Source of the DNA: Cytophagales bacterium
Lineage (GTDB): Bacteria > Bacteroidota > Bacteroidia > Cytophagales > Cyclobacteriaceae
Length of the DNA stretch: 46,599 nt
Reading direction: 5' to 3'
Assembly (NCBI GenBank): GCA_022360015.1
Contig: JAKSDQ010000077.1
Location: 1-46,599 of the forward strand
The notes under the pieces were generated by a model that worked only from the letters and a program-made list of their open reading frames with translations, was not told the DNA's origin and made no database searches. The position numbers and the translations under genes were made by a program. The first letter of the stretch is position 1. The number at the start of each line of letters is the position of its first letter. Shown in pieces: positions 1-8,763 of this stretch.

Positions 1-3000
1 CCATAGCTGGTCGCGCACTTCGGTGGGGGTTAACAAGGCATTGGCAGGCGTGTAGTCACCGTTAAAATAGCCCAGGTTAAAAGCAAAAACATCTTTTCCT
101 GCCATGTAATCGGCCACATTGATAATGTCAGGGTCATCTTCATAAGCCTGGTTCACACCTTTGAGCCAACCTTGCAAAGTATAATAATAATCCATCCCCT
201 GAACACGGTATTCGCCCAGCTCCACCCGGGCCAGGGGGCCATGCAGGTAATAGGTATAGGCCGCTTCCTTGTCCCAGATAAAGCCATCGGTAGAGGTGTA
301 TACTTCGGTCAGCCGGTTATCGGCGTCGTATTCATAGCGATGGATAAACTGATCCTCTTCTCCGTATTGGTACAACACGTTATTCACATTCCCGCTGATC
401 AGGTCATATACGTAGTCGGTGCGCTTCGGCGCCAGGCCTGGTAATTGTTGCAGCAAGCTTTTGACATTCCCATGAATATCGTAGCTGTAGCAGGTAATCA
501 CCGTATCGGTGGCTTCGTGGTTCACAATTTCCACCCATGACACCCGGGTGCGTAAATTTTGCTGATTGAAGGCGGTGAGTCCCGGTTTCGGAAAATCGTA
601 GTGGGTGCGGGTCACATCGGTCAGTGCATAGTCTGCAGCCAGGGGAAAGGTTTTGGAATCCAGTGAATCCAACAATTGGCCGAGGGGTGTTTCCGTATGC
701 ATTTCCCCCACTTCTATGACACGCCCCTGTTCGTCGTATTTGGTGTAGGAATAAGCCGTATCGATCAATTGTTGCGCATTTTGGGACAGCCGCAATTGGG
801 CTTTTCCGTCGTACCAGAACTGTGACTGGCCGGCATCGGGTGTTTGTTGTTCAATCAGTTGGTTCAGTGAATTGTACTGGTACCGCGTTACTAGCTCATG
901 GGCAGGTTGTGAAAGTGCGCCCCCCAAAAACGCCGTTGTGGCTGCTGTCGAAAGTGGTTTTACCCCTTCCGGAGGTACGGTCTGCACCAGGTTACCGGCC
1001 TGGTCATAATAGTAAAGTGTATAATGATATTCCTGGGACCTGTAAGTGTACTCCAGACGATCGTTGACGCCTTCCAGGCAATTTGCCTTGTAATTATTGT
1101 AAAAACCGGAGATGACCCTTTCATAGAACTTTTCGGTGGCATAACTGATTAAAATACTGTCTTCCCGGGCAGCATTTGCGAGACATTCCTGCACCACTTG
1201 GTCTAAATCGACCTTGAACATGAATTGCTGAAGGGTGACATTGGTGGTGTCAAATTGTAAGCAGAGATTGACTTCAATGCCTTCTTGAACTACCAGGGTC
1301 TGCAAACGGCTGGTCAAAGTGAGGAGCGGAGCATCAGGATTAGTGATTTGATAGTAGTATTGTGTTCCTTCGTCAGATTCGGAAATATTGTTGATGTTGA
1401 TTGTATGCCCGTTTTCAGATAAAGTATTAAGTGGAATATCTGTACCGCCATCTACATATTTGAACCATTGGTACCTACTTGGAGGATTGGTGTTACGATC
1501 TATATTACTTCTAAGGGTTAAAGGTCCTCCATTGTAAGTGGAAATGGTTTTTTCTAAATCAACTGAGTCTTGAACACCGTATGAAAACGAACCGGTACCG
1601 TCAAACCCCTGAATTATATTCAGGAAGTTTTGAAATGTAAATGCATTGTCTTCTATCCGAAAGTCTAAAAACATATTTTTCAATACTATAAGTTCATCTG
1701 GAATATTGCCACTTAAATTATTAGAATTTAAAAATAGCCCAGTCATTTGTGGTTTTCCAAGTGACGAAGGTATTGTTCCAGATATACTATTGTCGCTCAA
1801 AATGAGGCCTCTCAGGCGAGGCAATAGACCGATGCCAGGTGAAATACTACCTGTCAAGTTGTTACCTGATAAGTCCAAATCTCGCAAATTTAATAGAGAA
1901 TTAAACTCAATTGGAATTTGGTCTATAAGGTCATTAAATGCCAAATTTAAATGCTGTAGTTGGTTTAATTGCCCAATTTCCGGAGGTATTGAACCTGTCA
2001 AATTTCCTCCATGAATATTCAGTACTACAAGATTTGATAACTGTCCAATTTCCGGTGGTAAGCCACCATTAAGTGAATTACCACCCAATGATAAGGAAAG
2101 CAGATTTGTTAGATTTCCTATTTCCGAAGGTATATTTCCTTCTAGGGAATTGATACTCATATTCATTAATTTCAGCTTAGATAAGTTGCCAATAGACGAA
2201 GGTATACTACCTCCTAAATTAACATTACTTACCAAAGCCAGACTTATAAGATTGGATAAATTACCTATTTCATTAGGAATTGGCCCAGTAATTTGAGTCT
2301 GTGAGATACCTAATGATCTTAGACTGGTCAAATTACCAATGGTATTTGGAATGGGCCCTGAAAGTGAATTGTTAGATAGGTGCAAAGTGATGAGATTAGA
2401 TAAATTTCCAATGGTATTTGGAATAGGCCCTGAAAGTGAATTGTTAGATAGGTGCAAATCTCTGAGATTGGATAAATTTCCAATGGTATTTGGAATGGGC
2501 CCTGAAAGTGAATTGTTAGATAGGTGCAAATTGCTGAGACTGGATAAATTTCCAATGACATTTGGAATGGGCCCTGAAAGTGAATTGTTAGATAGGTGCA
2601 AAATGCTGAGACTGGATAAATTTCCAATGACATTTGGAATGGGCCCTGAAAGTGAATTGTTAGATAGGTGCAAAATGCTGAGACTGGATAAATTTCCAAT
2701 GACATTTGGAATGGGCCCTGAAAGTGAATTGTTAGATAGGAGCAAATATCTGAGATTGGATAAATTTCCAATGGTATTTGGAATGGGCCCTGAAAGTGAA
2801 TTGTTATCTAAGAACAAATCTCTGAGATTAGATAAACTACCTATTTCGTTGGGAATCAGTCCGGTAATTTGATTGATAGACAAATTTAAATCTCTAAGAT
2901 AAATTAAATCCCCAAGTTCGGCAGGAAGGCTTCCCGATAAATTATTGCTTTCCAGATTTAACCGAATGACATTCCCGTTTACATCTGTGGTAACTCCATC

Positions 3001-6000
3001 CCAGGTAGATACTAGGTTGGCTGTAAGCCAGTTATCATTATTGAGCCAGGAATTTCCCCCTGTGGCATTGTAAATGGCGATGAGCGCATCACGTTGTGGA
3101 GCAGGCGTAGCAGTCGTTGACATAGTTTGCATATCTCGCGCCGATTGAATGGTACTTTCCTTTTTCCTCCTTTCATCTAATTCCTGCATTATATCTTTCA
3201 TTATCTCTGCTTCTAAGCTATCCAGCATTAATAATTGCTGATGTGCAAAGCTACTTTCACCAAAATAAGCATTGCGTTCATCTCCCCTCCTCGCTCCAAA
3301 GGTTTGCTCATTAATAAGATCATTACCAACATTATCCGAAAAAGTTGAGAAAGGACCTGCGGGCGGGCCCGGATCGTAGAGGGGGGGTAAATAAATGATG
3401 GTATCTTTCACGCATACAATAGGATCATCCAGGGCCACGGCTTCTAATCCGCAATTATAACTGTTCAGTATATTCTGAATAGCGATGAGGGCACTATGGT
3501 TGCCAAGGTCTGATTTTAATATGAGCTTAAAAAAATTGTTGCTATTGCTGTCAAAATAGGATCGTAAGGAATCTGCGATGGCAACACTATCTGCATAACT
3601 AAAACTCGCATCACATGATCCGCTGATGTTGGCGACCATCATTTCGACCGTCTCATTGCTCACCGGGCCTGTGAGGCCGTTGTCTTCAGCCCATTGGGTG
3701 ACGCCTTGTTCGGTTTTTGGTAATTGGTCTACCTGGCCCAATTTTTCCAGGACCTTTGGGCAGTTTTGAAACGCAGGAATTTCCATCTTGGTTTTTCGCT
3801 TGGCTTCAACATAAAAATTGCGGAAAAGTACCCACCGCTGAAAGCTAAGCTGTTTATTGTATTCTTCGGTTGTCATTTGGCTTTGACGGCTCATCAAATC
3901 CAGGAAGAGCATGTGAAAGCCATTGACATCGTTTAAACCCTGCTCGTTGATATAAAAGTTGGTATTGGCCGGATCGGTAATCTCGGCAAGGGTGCCGGCA
4001 TAGGTGGTTACGCCATCCTGCTCGCCATCGTTGTTACTATCATAGGGGACATCGGCGATGTGAATGTTATCAAGGCGGGATTGCATGGCTGCCTGATGAT
4101 CGTAGCCACTCAGGTCCTGATTGGTGAAGAAAGGGTCTAACGTTAATAACTGGTCATAGCCTCCTGTTGCCGCTGCGTCCCAATCCGCTATCCGGGCAAT
4201 CTGTTTTTCAAACACATCACTTGCCTGGTTTTGGACGCAAAGCAGATAAGCGCAGTAATCGGGATGTGATTCAATACTATCGAGAGGTACTTCATACGGT
4301 TCTACGCTCGCTGCACCATCACGGTCTCTGAAGAACTGCTCAATTTGAAGGTAGATGTTCTCACAATCCTTTTCTGCGATTTCGTCAATGGCTTCATTGA
4401 TGGCCGCTTCTGCCTCGGGACAAGTCGCCTCACAAATCTCGCAGTCGGCAGAATCTACCGCATACGATTCGCTGATTTGTTGCACCCTTTGTGCGATCGA
4501 ATCATTTTCGGCCACCAGCGTCCTCATTTGCGAAAAGCTGAGATCGCGGGGCGTGACGGTTTTTGTGAGGGTGTAATCACCCACATCTTCCAGCATCACG
4601 CTAAACTGGACATCGGCCATGTTGGTTGAATTAATACAATCGGTGGCGGTTTTATTGAAAAGTTCATAAAGATTCGGGTCGTTCGACTCATTTCCGGCTA
4701 TACCTGAAAGTGCCAGGGCCCTGCCATCGGGATCAGTGATGCTGATTTTGACATCAAAAGTACAACCCTGACAGCCAAATGTATCTATTTCGGCGCCCAG
4801 CGCAGTCAATTCATAGGCAAAATTATACGTTGTATTGGGTGATGTATTGAGTATTTTGTGTTGCAACTGGCTGATACCGTTTTCCTTGCTGTTTTTCCGG
4901 CTGATATCCACAGTGATATCCGCAGGATCCAATGCTTTAAAACTCGGCAAAGTATCAAGGTTAGTTGGCGGCGTCCCCGCCAACGCAGTAGCAATGGTAC
5001 GGTCTTCCTGGTCCAGGTAAGATATACTCACCTGTCCATTGGCGTCTACCACCATATTTTTTTTATAGTGATTGGCATTACCCACATTACTGCCAAACAA
5101 CCGGACCAGGTCATATGGGGCTGCTTCTCCATAATAATACCGGACAACACGATCTCCATCCATTTTGAATGTCTCCCCCACACCCGATTGCCGGCTGATA
5201 CGCTCAGTACCGTCCCTCAAATATTCGGTTTGTGTATATACATAGCCACCTGCTTCAGGCAGGAAATCTTTATGAAGTTGTTGTAAGTTATTATTGGAGG
5301 AATAATATTTTCCGGCGCCTGTAGTGGTAGCAATAATACTGTTAACTTCCCGGTGGTTATCGTAATTAAATTTCTTAAGATCGGAGGAGACATGGGCGGT
5401 TACGTCGGCGTCTAAAGGCTGGAAGGTGTTGAAATTGGCTTTATATTGAAGGGAATGCCCGGCACCTGGCACAGGAAGGATAGCACCAGCCGGCCGGCCC
5501 TCATAATCATAAAGATTTTCCCCCACCAGGGTCACTTCCTGCGAACTCAGGTTGGTCAGCACCTGGCGTTGACGCGAAGTACCATCATAATAATTCATTA
5601 CCTTTTTGTATTTCCCGTTTTCGCTGAAGACCGTTTGCTGCTGCCAGGTAATATTAACCTGATGATTACTGATATTAATGGGAACGCCGCTGCCGTAGTG
5701 CCAATGCCCCGCTATGCGATGATCAGGATACGCAGGGTTTATACCAACAGCCCGGGCACGGTACCATAATTTACCGGTGGGGTAATAGGAAATTTGATCG
5801 TAGTATTGAGCTGCCGTAGAAATACGTACAGGTTCTTTCCAATTAAACGCTTGTTGGGCGGTTGTTCCCGTGAAAAGTGTGTCCCGTGCATCGATAAATA
5901 CCCATTCCACATCAAAGCTTTCCAGGCCTGGCCCGGTATAACTCCAACTGGTTTTGATTTCCTCATTGACATAACTATAAACTAATGTCAAAGGACTGGT

Positions 6001-6543
6001 GGGATTAAAGAGGGCTTCTTCATGTTTATACAGCAGAACATTCAGATAAATGTAAGCTTCCGGCGCCCCGTTTTGGAGTTGCTTATTGTGAATTTTAAAA
6101 GTATAATGATCACCACAGGTTACCAGGGAATCATTAAAAACGGTCGCAATAAAAAGTTGATTTTCCATGGCCAAGGAAAGAGGTTTGGTCCATAAACTAT
6201 CCGTATTATACAGGAGCGTAATTTCGAGATCGGCCTGCCAGTTCTGTTGTGTTTGACGGTCTCCCAGGTCATAAAACAACTGAAAAGCCAGGTAATAATC
6301 CCCTTCCAGACAAGGAGGGGCCTGAAAAACCTGCCTGACGGTATCTATGCCCAGGTCCGCTAGTAAATATTCTGTTTTCAGGGGGGCTTCCGGCGATTTC
6401 CCATCCCGGGTGATCCTTAACGCTTCCGGAATTTTGGTAGTATCAGCGGATATTCCGGATGATGTGCCATAGGCAATTCCAGGGTTAAGCAGAATCGCTA
6501 AAAACAGGTATTTAAAAAATGATTTGATACAGGTCGGTTTCAT
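1..6543 (-). CDS. Giant secreted YD-repeat (RHS-type) protein with inserted LRR domain; 3' end lies outside the window
   Basis: The frame is open without a stop from an ATG at 6543 to the window edge, giving at least 2181 residues; the C-terminus is missing. Residues 1-26 form a signal peptide (MKPTCIKSFFKYLFLAILLN then PGIAYG). Around residues 275-370 is the conserved head of Bacteroidota RHS proteins, with the motifs MNYYDGTSRQRQ and YDYEGRPAG. A cysteine-containing, helix-rich stretch follows to about 1140. Then comes a plant-type LRR cap (ALIAIYNATGGNSW), about 18 LRRs of 24 residues (about 1175-1620), and an Ig-like piece (RYQWFKYVDGGTDIP). From about 1815 to the edge run typical YD repeats (YYYDQAGNLVQT, YEYDADNRLTEVY). 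RHS proteins form shells that carry variable C-terminal toxins or act as surface adhesins. The variable tip is not visible, so toxin or adhesin cannot be decided. It is the last visible gene of the operon, 37 bp after the fibre-like gene. Confidence 0.9.
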   Translation of the reverse strand, partial: MKPTCIKSFFKYLFLAILLNPGIAYGTSSGISADTTKIPEALRITRDGKSPEAPLKTEYLLADLGIDTVRQVFQAPPCLEGDYYLAFQLFYDLGDRQTQQNWQADLEITLLYNTDSLWTKPLSLAMENQLFIATVFNDSLVTCGDHYTFKIHNKQLQNGAPEAYIYLNVLLYKHEEALFNPTSPLTLVYSYVNEEIKTSWSYTGPGLESFDVEWVFIDARDTLFTGTTAQQAFNWKEPVRISTAAQYYDQISYYPTGKLWYRARAVGINPAYPDHRIAGHWHYGSGVPINISNHQVNITWQQQTVFSENGKYKKVMNYYDGTSRQRQVLTNLSSQEVTLVGENLYDYEGRPAGAILPVPGAGHSLQYKANFNTFQPLDADVTAHVSSDLKKFNYDNHREVNSIIATTTGAGKYYSSNNNLQQLHKDFLPEAGGYVYTQTEYLRDGTERISRQSGVGETFKMDGDRVVRYYYGEAAPYDLVRLFGSNVGNANHYKKNMVVDANGQVSISYLDQEDRTIATALAGTPPTNLDTLPSFKALDPADITVDISRKNSKENGISQLQHKILNTSPNTTYNFAYELTALGAEIDTFGCQGCTFDVKISITDPDGRALALSGIAGNESNDPNLYELFNKTATDCINSTNMADVQFSVMLEDVGDYTLTKTVTPRDLSFSQMRTLVAENDSIAQRVQQISESYAVDSADCEICEATCPEAEAAINEAIDEIAEKDCENIYLQIEQFFRDRDGAASVEPYEVPLDSIESHPDYCAYLLCVQNQASDVFEKQIARIADWDAAATGGYDQLLTLDPFFTNQDLSGYDHQAAMQSRLDNIHIADVPYDSNNDGEQDGVTTYAGTLAEITDPANTNFYINEQGLNDVNGFHMLFLDLMSRQSQMTTEEYNKQLSFQRWVLFRNFYVEAKRKTKMEIPAFQNCPKVLEKLGQVDQLPKTEQGVTQWAEDNGLTGPVSNETVEMMVANISGSCDASFSYADSVAIADSLRSYFDSNSNNFFKLILKSDLGNHSALIAIQNILNSYNCGLEAVALDDPIVCVKDTIIYLPPLYDPGPPAGPFSTFSDNVGNDLINEQTFGARRGDERNAYFGESSFAHQQLLMLDSLEAEIMKDIMQELDERRKKESTIQSARDMQTMSTTATPAPQRDALIAIYNATGGNSWLNNDNWLTANLVSTWDGVTTDVNGNVIRLNLESNNLSGSLPAELGDLIYLRDLNLSINQITGLIPNEIGSLSNLRDLFLDNNSLSGPIPNTIGNLSNLRYLLLSNNSLSGPIPNVIGNLSSLSILHLSNNSLSGPIPNVIGNLSSLSILHLSNNSLSGPIPNVIGNLSSLSNLHLSNNSLSGPIPNTIGNLSNLRDLHLSNNSLSGPIPNTIGNLSNLITLHLSNNSLSGPIPNTIGNLTSLRSLGISQTQITGPIPNEIGNLSNLISLALVSNVNLGGSIPSSIGNLSKLKLMNMSINSLEGNIPSEIGNLTNLLSLSLGGNSLNGGLPPEIGQLSNLVVLNIHGGNLTGSIPPEIGQLNQLQHLNLAFNDLIDQIPIEFNSLLNLRDLDLSGNNLTGSISPGIGLLPRLRGLILSDNSISGTIPSSLGKPQMTGLFLNSNNLSGNIPDELIVLKNMFLDFRIEDNAFTFQNFLNIIQGFDGTGSFSYGVQDSVDLEKTISTYNGGPLTLRSNIDRNTNPPSRYQWFKYVDGGTDIPLNTLSENGHTININNISESDEGTQYYYQITNPDAPLLTLTSRLQTLVVQEGIEVNLCLQFDTTNVTLQQFMFKVDLDQVVQECLANAAREDSILISYATEKFYERVISGFYNNYKANCLEGVNDRLEYTYRSQEYHYTLYYYDQAGNLVQTVPPEGVKPLSTAATTAFLGGALSQPAHELVTRYQYNSLNQLIEQQTPDAGQSQFWYDGKAQLRLSQNAQQLIDTAYSYTKYDEQGRVIEVGEMHTETPLGQLLDSLDSKTFPLAADYALTDVTRTHYDFPKPGLTAFNQQNLRTRVSWVEIVNHEATDTVITCYSYDIHGNVKSLLQQLPGLAPKRTDYVYDLISGNVNNVLYQYGEEDQFIHRYEYDADNRLTEVYTSTDGFIWDKEAAYTYYLHGPLARVELGEYRVQGMDYYYTLQGWLKGVNQAYEDDPDIINVADYMAGKDVFAFNLGYFNGDYTPANALLTPTEVRDQLW
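2338..2841 (-). repeat. Seven near-identical 72-bp tandem repeats (LRR-coding)
   Basis: Units start at 2338, 2410, 2482, 2554, 2626, 2698 and 2770, each exactly 72 bp, and differ from one another at only a few positions. Each encodes one 24-residue LRR, with the constant core HLSNNSLSGPIPN followed by TIGNL or VIGNL. The LRRs on either side keep the same period but have diverged in DNA sequence. So this block looks recently expanded or homogenised, and its unit number may vary between strains. Confidence 0.95.
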
Positions 6544-6580
6544 AGTAAGTTTCCCAAAGTTTTTAACTGGTTTTTTTAAA

Positions 6581-7807
6581 TTATTTATTCAAATCACTTA
6601 AATGTTTTTCAATTTGCTCTAAACGTTTTTCCAATGCCTTTACTTTGTTCTCCTTTTCCTCAATTTCTTTTTGCTGTGCAATGGTATACAACATCAGTTG
6701 CTCGATTTTTTCAAGCAGAAGACCATTCATTGATCCCAAATCAATGCCATTTTCATTTACTTCATGGGCAGAAGGAATATTGGGAAGGTGATGGTTTTCT
6801 TTTATAAATTGCTCCAGTTCTATCAGCGTTGGTAGGTGATAAGTTTCCGTAAACACATAGTCGGGCCAGGCGCTATTGGTGACATTTACCTCCCTGGCGC
6901 CAATGTGGCCTTCCACCGCCAGTTTATAGGCAGCGGTAGGATTTCCTCCGATGCCTACATTTCCATCTGCATTTGACACTGTAATTCTGGATAACCCCGC
7001 TGTTTGAAATTGAAGGTCTTCCGCGGGACTACTTATCATTCCGCCGTCAATTCTTAAATTGCCGGTTGAATACATATTCCCCGTAACGCCAAATTTAAAT
7101 TCGGCAGGGGGCTTCATGTTGATACCCACCTGTTCGGTGCTGAAATCACCATAAATAAGAGGGATTGCCAAATCATCATTGGCGATGTAGAGTTTATTGG
7201 AACCTGTTTCATTCCGCCCTGCGGTATACCCTAAAAAAAGATTTGCATTGCCGATGACATTATTTTCTCCTGCCCACCTGCCCACAAACACATTCTTTAT
7301 TCCCTCGGTGTTCTTTGCACCGGTTTGATTGCCAATGTAAACGTTAGCATCACCGGTAGTATTCCCTCCACCTGCCTCAAACCCTATAAATACGTTATCT
7401 CTTCCATCGATATTTGCATTCCCTGAACGGTATCCCAAGAAAGAATTTCGAAAGCCTATAGTATTTCCCCGCCCTGCATAAGAACCTAAAAACACATTAA
7501 AATAACCTGAAGTATTATCATAACCTGCTGCCCTCCCAACAAATACGTTTTGATAACCGGTGGTGTTATTTTCGCCGGCATTGTAGCCTAAAAAATTATT
7601 ACTGTAACCAGTGGTATTGAACAATCCGGCATCCCTGCCGATGAATGTATTTCCTTCGCCGGTACTTATCTTTCCTGCTTCATAACCAAAGTATGCATTG
7701 GTGTTATTACCTCCGGTACCGGAATTTGTACCGAAACGAGTGGGTTGGGCAACTACATTAAAACACCCCGGTAGTACTGCCAAAGTCAATAAAATCACCG
7801 CTTTCAT
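6581..7807 (-). CDS. Secreted tail-fibre / YadA-head-like repeat protein
   Basis: This is a 408-residue protein with a signal peptide (about 1-20, ending VVAQ). Residues about 38-205 are some ten tandem repeats of 17 residues of the type N-(V/F)-F-x-G-x-x-A-G-x-x-N-T-x-G-x-x. That glycine-rich beta pattern occurs in heads of trimeric autotransporters and in phage tail fibres. A middle region follows. The C-terminus has the Bacteroidota fibre ending (YVFTETYHLPTLIELEQF, HHLPNIPSAHEV, GIDLGSMNGLLLEKIEQLMLY) and a charged coiled coil. In similar proteins this end trimerises the chain or acts as a chaperone-like tip. It lacks a YadA-type membrane anchor, so it must be held or exported another way. 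It lies between the LolA-like gene and the YD-repeat gene. Trimeric fibre is an inference. Confidence 0.8.
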   Translation of the reverse strand: MKAVILLTLAVLPGCFNVVAQPTRFGTNSGTGGNNTNAYFGYEAGKISTGEGNTFIGRDAGLFNTTGYSNNFLGYNAGENNTTGYQNVFVGRAAGYDNTSGYFNVFLGSYAGRGNTIGFRNSFLGYRSGNANIDGRDNVFIGFEAGGGNTTGDANVYIGNQTGAKNTEGIKNVFVGRWAGENNVIGNANLFLGYTAGRNETGSNKLYIANDDLAIPLIYGDFSTEQVGINMKPPAEFKFGVTGNMYSTGNLRIDGGMISSPAEDLQFQTAGLSRITVSNADGNVGIGGNPTAAYKLAVEGHIGAREVNVTNSAWPDYVFTETYHLPTLIELEQFIKENHHLPNIPSAHEVNENGIDLGSMNGLLLEKIEQLMLYTIAQQKEIEEKENKVKALEKRLEQIEKHLSDLNK

Positions 7808-7851
7808 ATGAGCAGGTTTAACTGATTGACAATCAATATTTTAACCATAGA

Positions 7852-7945
7852 ACAAGCGAGACGCTTGTGCTTTACGTCGCCAAAGAAGGCACGTGCGAGT
7901 CGCTCGCGCCATCTGGCAGAAATTATTTCACGCTGCTGACGCGTG
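7852..7945. repeat. GC-rich element with three small palindromes (REP-like)
   Basis: The 233-bp gap between the fibre-like gene and the LolA-like gene is AT-rich except for this block. It holds three short hairpins: ACAAGCG/CGCTTGT (7852-7868), GCGAG/CTCGC (7895-7907) and CACGC/GCGTG (7929-7945). The core around GCGCCATC recurs near 24270. It resembles dispersed REP-type elements of Cytophagales genomes. It could act as an intra-operon attenuator or mRNA-stability element; I see no T-tract that would make it a classical terminator. Confidence 0.45.
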
Positions 7946-8040
7946 TTTGTTATCATTCTTATAATTTTTAGTATAGGATTCATGAGTTAAGCTGTAATAA
8001 TATCTCTATAATTTTTTATTCATTTTACCCGTATCTACTC

Positions 8041-8727
8041 CTAAAAATTAATCCCGTTATTCAAAATTTGATATCCCATATACTTCGGTGTAGCCTTCAA
8101 TTGATCCTCTCTCCATGAGAAATATTTTGTTTCACTAAAAGTATTTTTGGGAAATTGCACCTGGTTATCAAATACCAAAAAATCAATCTCCACATATTGT
8201 CCCTGAACATAATGATAAGCCAATTTCAAGAGTTGATTTCTCTCCGTATCAATCGCCAGTTCGACTTTTCCTATGGGCCCCTGCTTTTGACGAATGCTGT
8301 ACCGGTCCACGCCTGCTTCGCTGCTTAAAAGCTTGGGTTCTTCGTAGAAATTCATAATACTATCCAAATTAAGCTGGAATGGATCCTTTACTTGCTCTTC
8401 GGCGGCCGGGTTTCTGGGGTTGCACACGATGGTTTTTGCCTCTTTATTAACCACGATTATGGCCTTGGCATTCATCATCATTTCCATATTGCCAAACACC
8501 TGGTAATAACTATCATTTTGGCGTTTGATCATTGCTTTCTCCTGAAAGAAGGGATTAGAGGCAGTAGAATCATCAAAAACAGTGACCCGCATCTCTACAT
8601 GCATATTTTCGGAAGCTTCATATTGCTGACGCATGTTGAGCAAGGCTTGTTTGAAGTCTTGCGCCTTTGTTTGAAATGGCCCAAGGCAATAAACGACCGA
8701 TATAAAAAACAGGTAATATTTATTCAT
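8041..8727 (-). CDS. Secreted LolA-like periplasmic protein
   Basis: This is a 228-residue protein with a signal peptide cleaved near residue 22 (FQTKAQ). The rest alternates short beta strands around one or two helices, and includes VELAIDTERNQLLKLAYHY and a closing run about what the protein is fitted to (VEIDFLVFDNQVQFP). That order resembles the LolA/LolB half-barrel fold that carries lipoproteins or lipids across the periplasm. No single LolA signature residue can be pinned down by eye, so the family is an inference. It starts 36 bp after the LRR/PKD gene and is clearly in its operon. A dedicated carrier for an operon partner is plausible. Confidence 0.7.
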   Translation of the reverse strand: MNKYYLFFISVVYCLGPFQTKAQDFKQALLNMRQQYEASENMHVEMRVTVFDDSTASNPFFQEKAMIKRQNDSYYQVFGNMEMMMNAKAIIVVNKEAKTIVCNPRNPAAEEQVKDPFQLNLDSIMNFYEEPKLLSSEAGVDRYSIRQKQGPIGKVELAIDTERNQLLKLAYHYVQGQYVEIDFLVFDNQVQFPKNTFSETKYFSWREDQLKATPKYMGYQILNNGINF

Positions 8728-8763
8728 AGTAGTATTGGGTCATTTTATTCATCTTTACCTTCT

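Noticed and set aside
2339-2872. A 177-codon plus-strand frame and a 147-codon minus-strand frame across the 72-bp repeats
   Set aside because: A 72-bp period is a multiple of three, so any frame free of stops in one unit stays open. Both are shadows of the LRR-coding frame, which has proper context on both sides.
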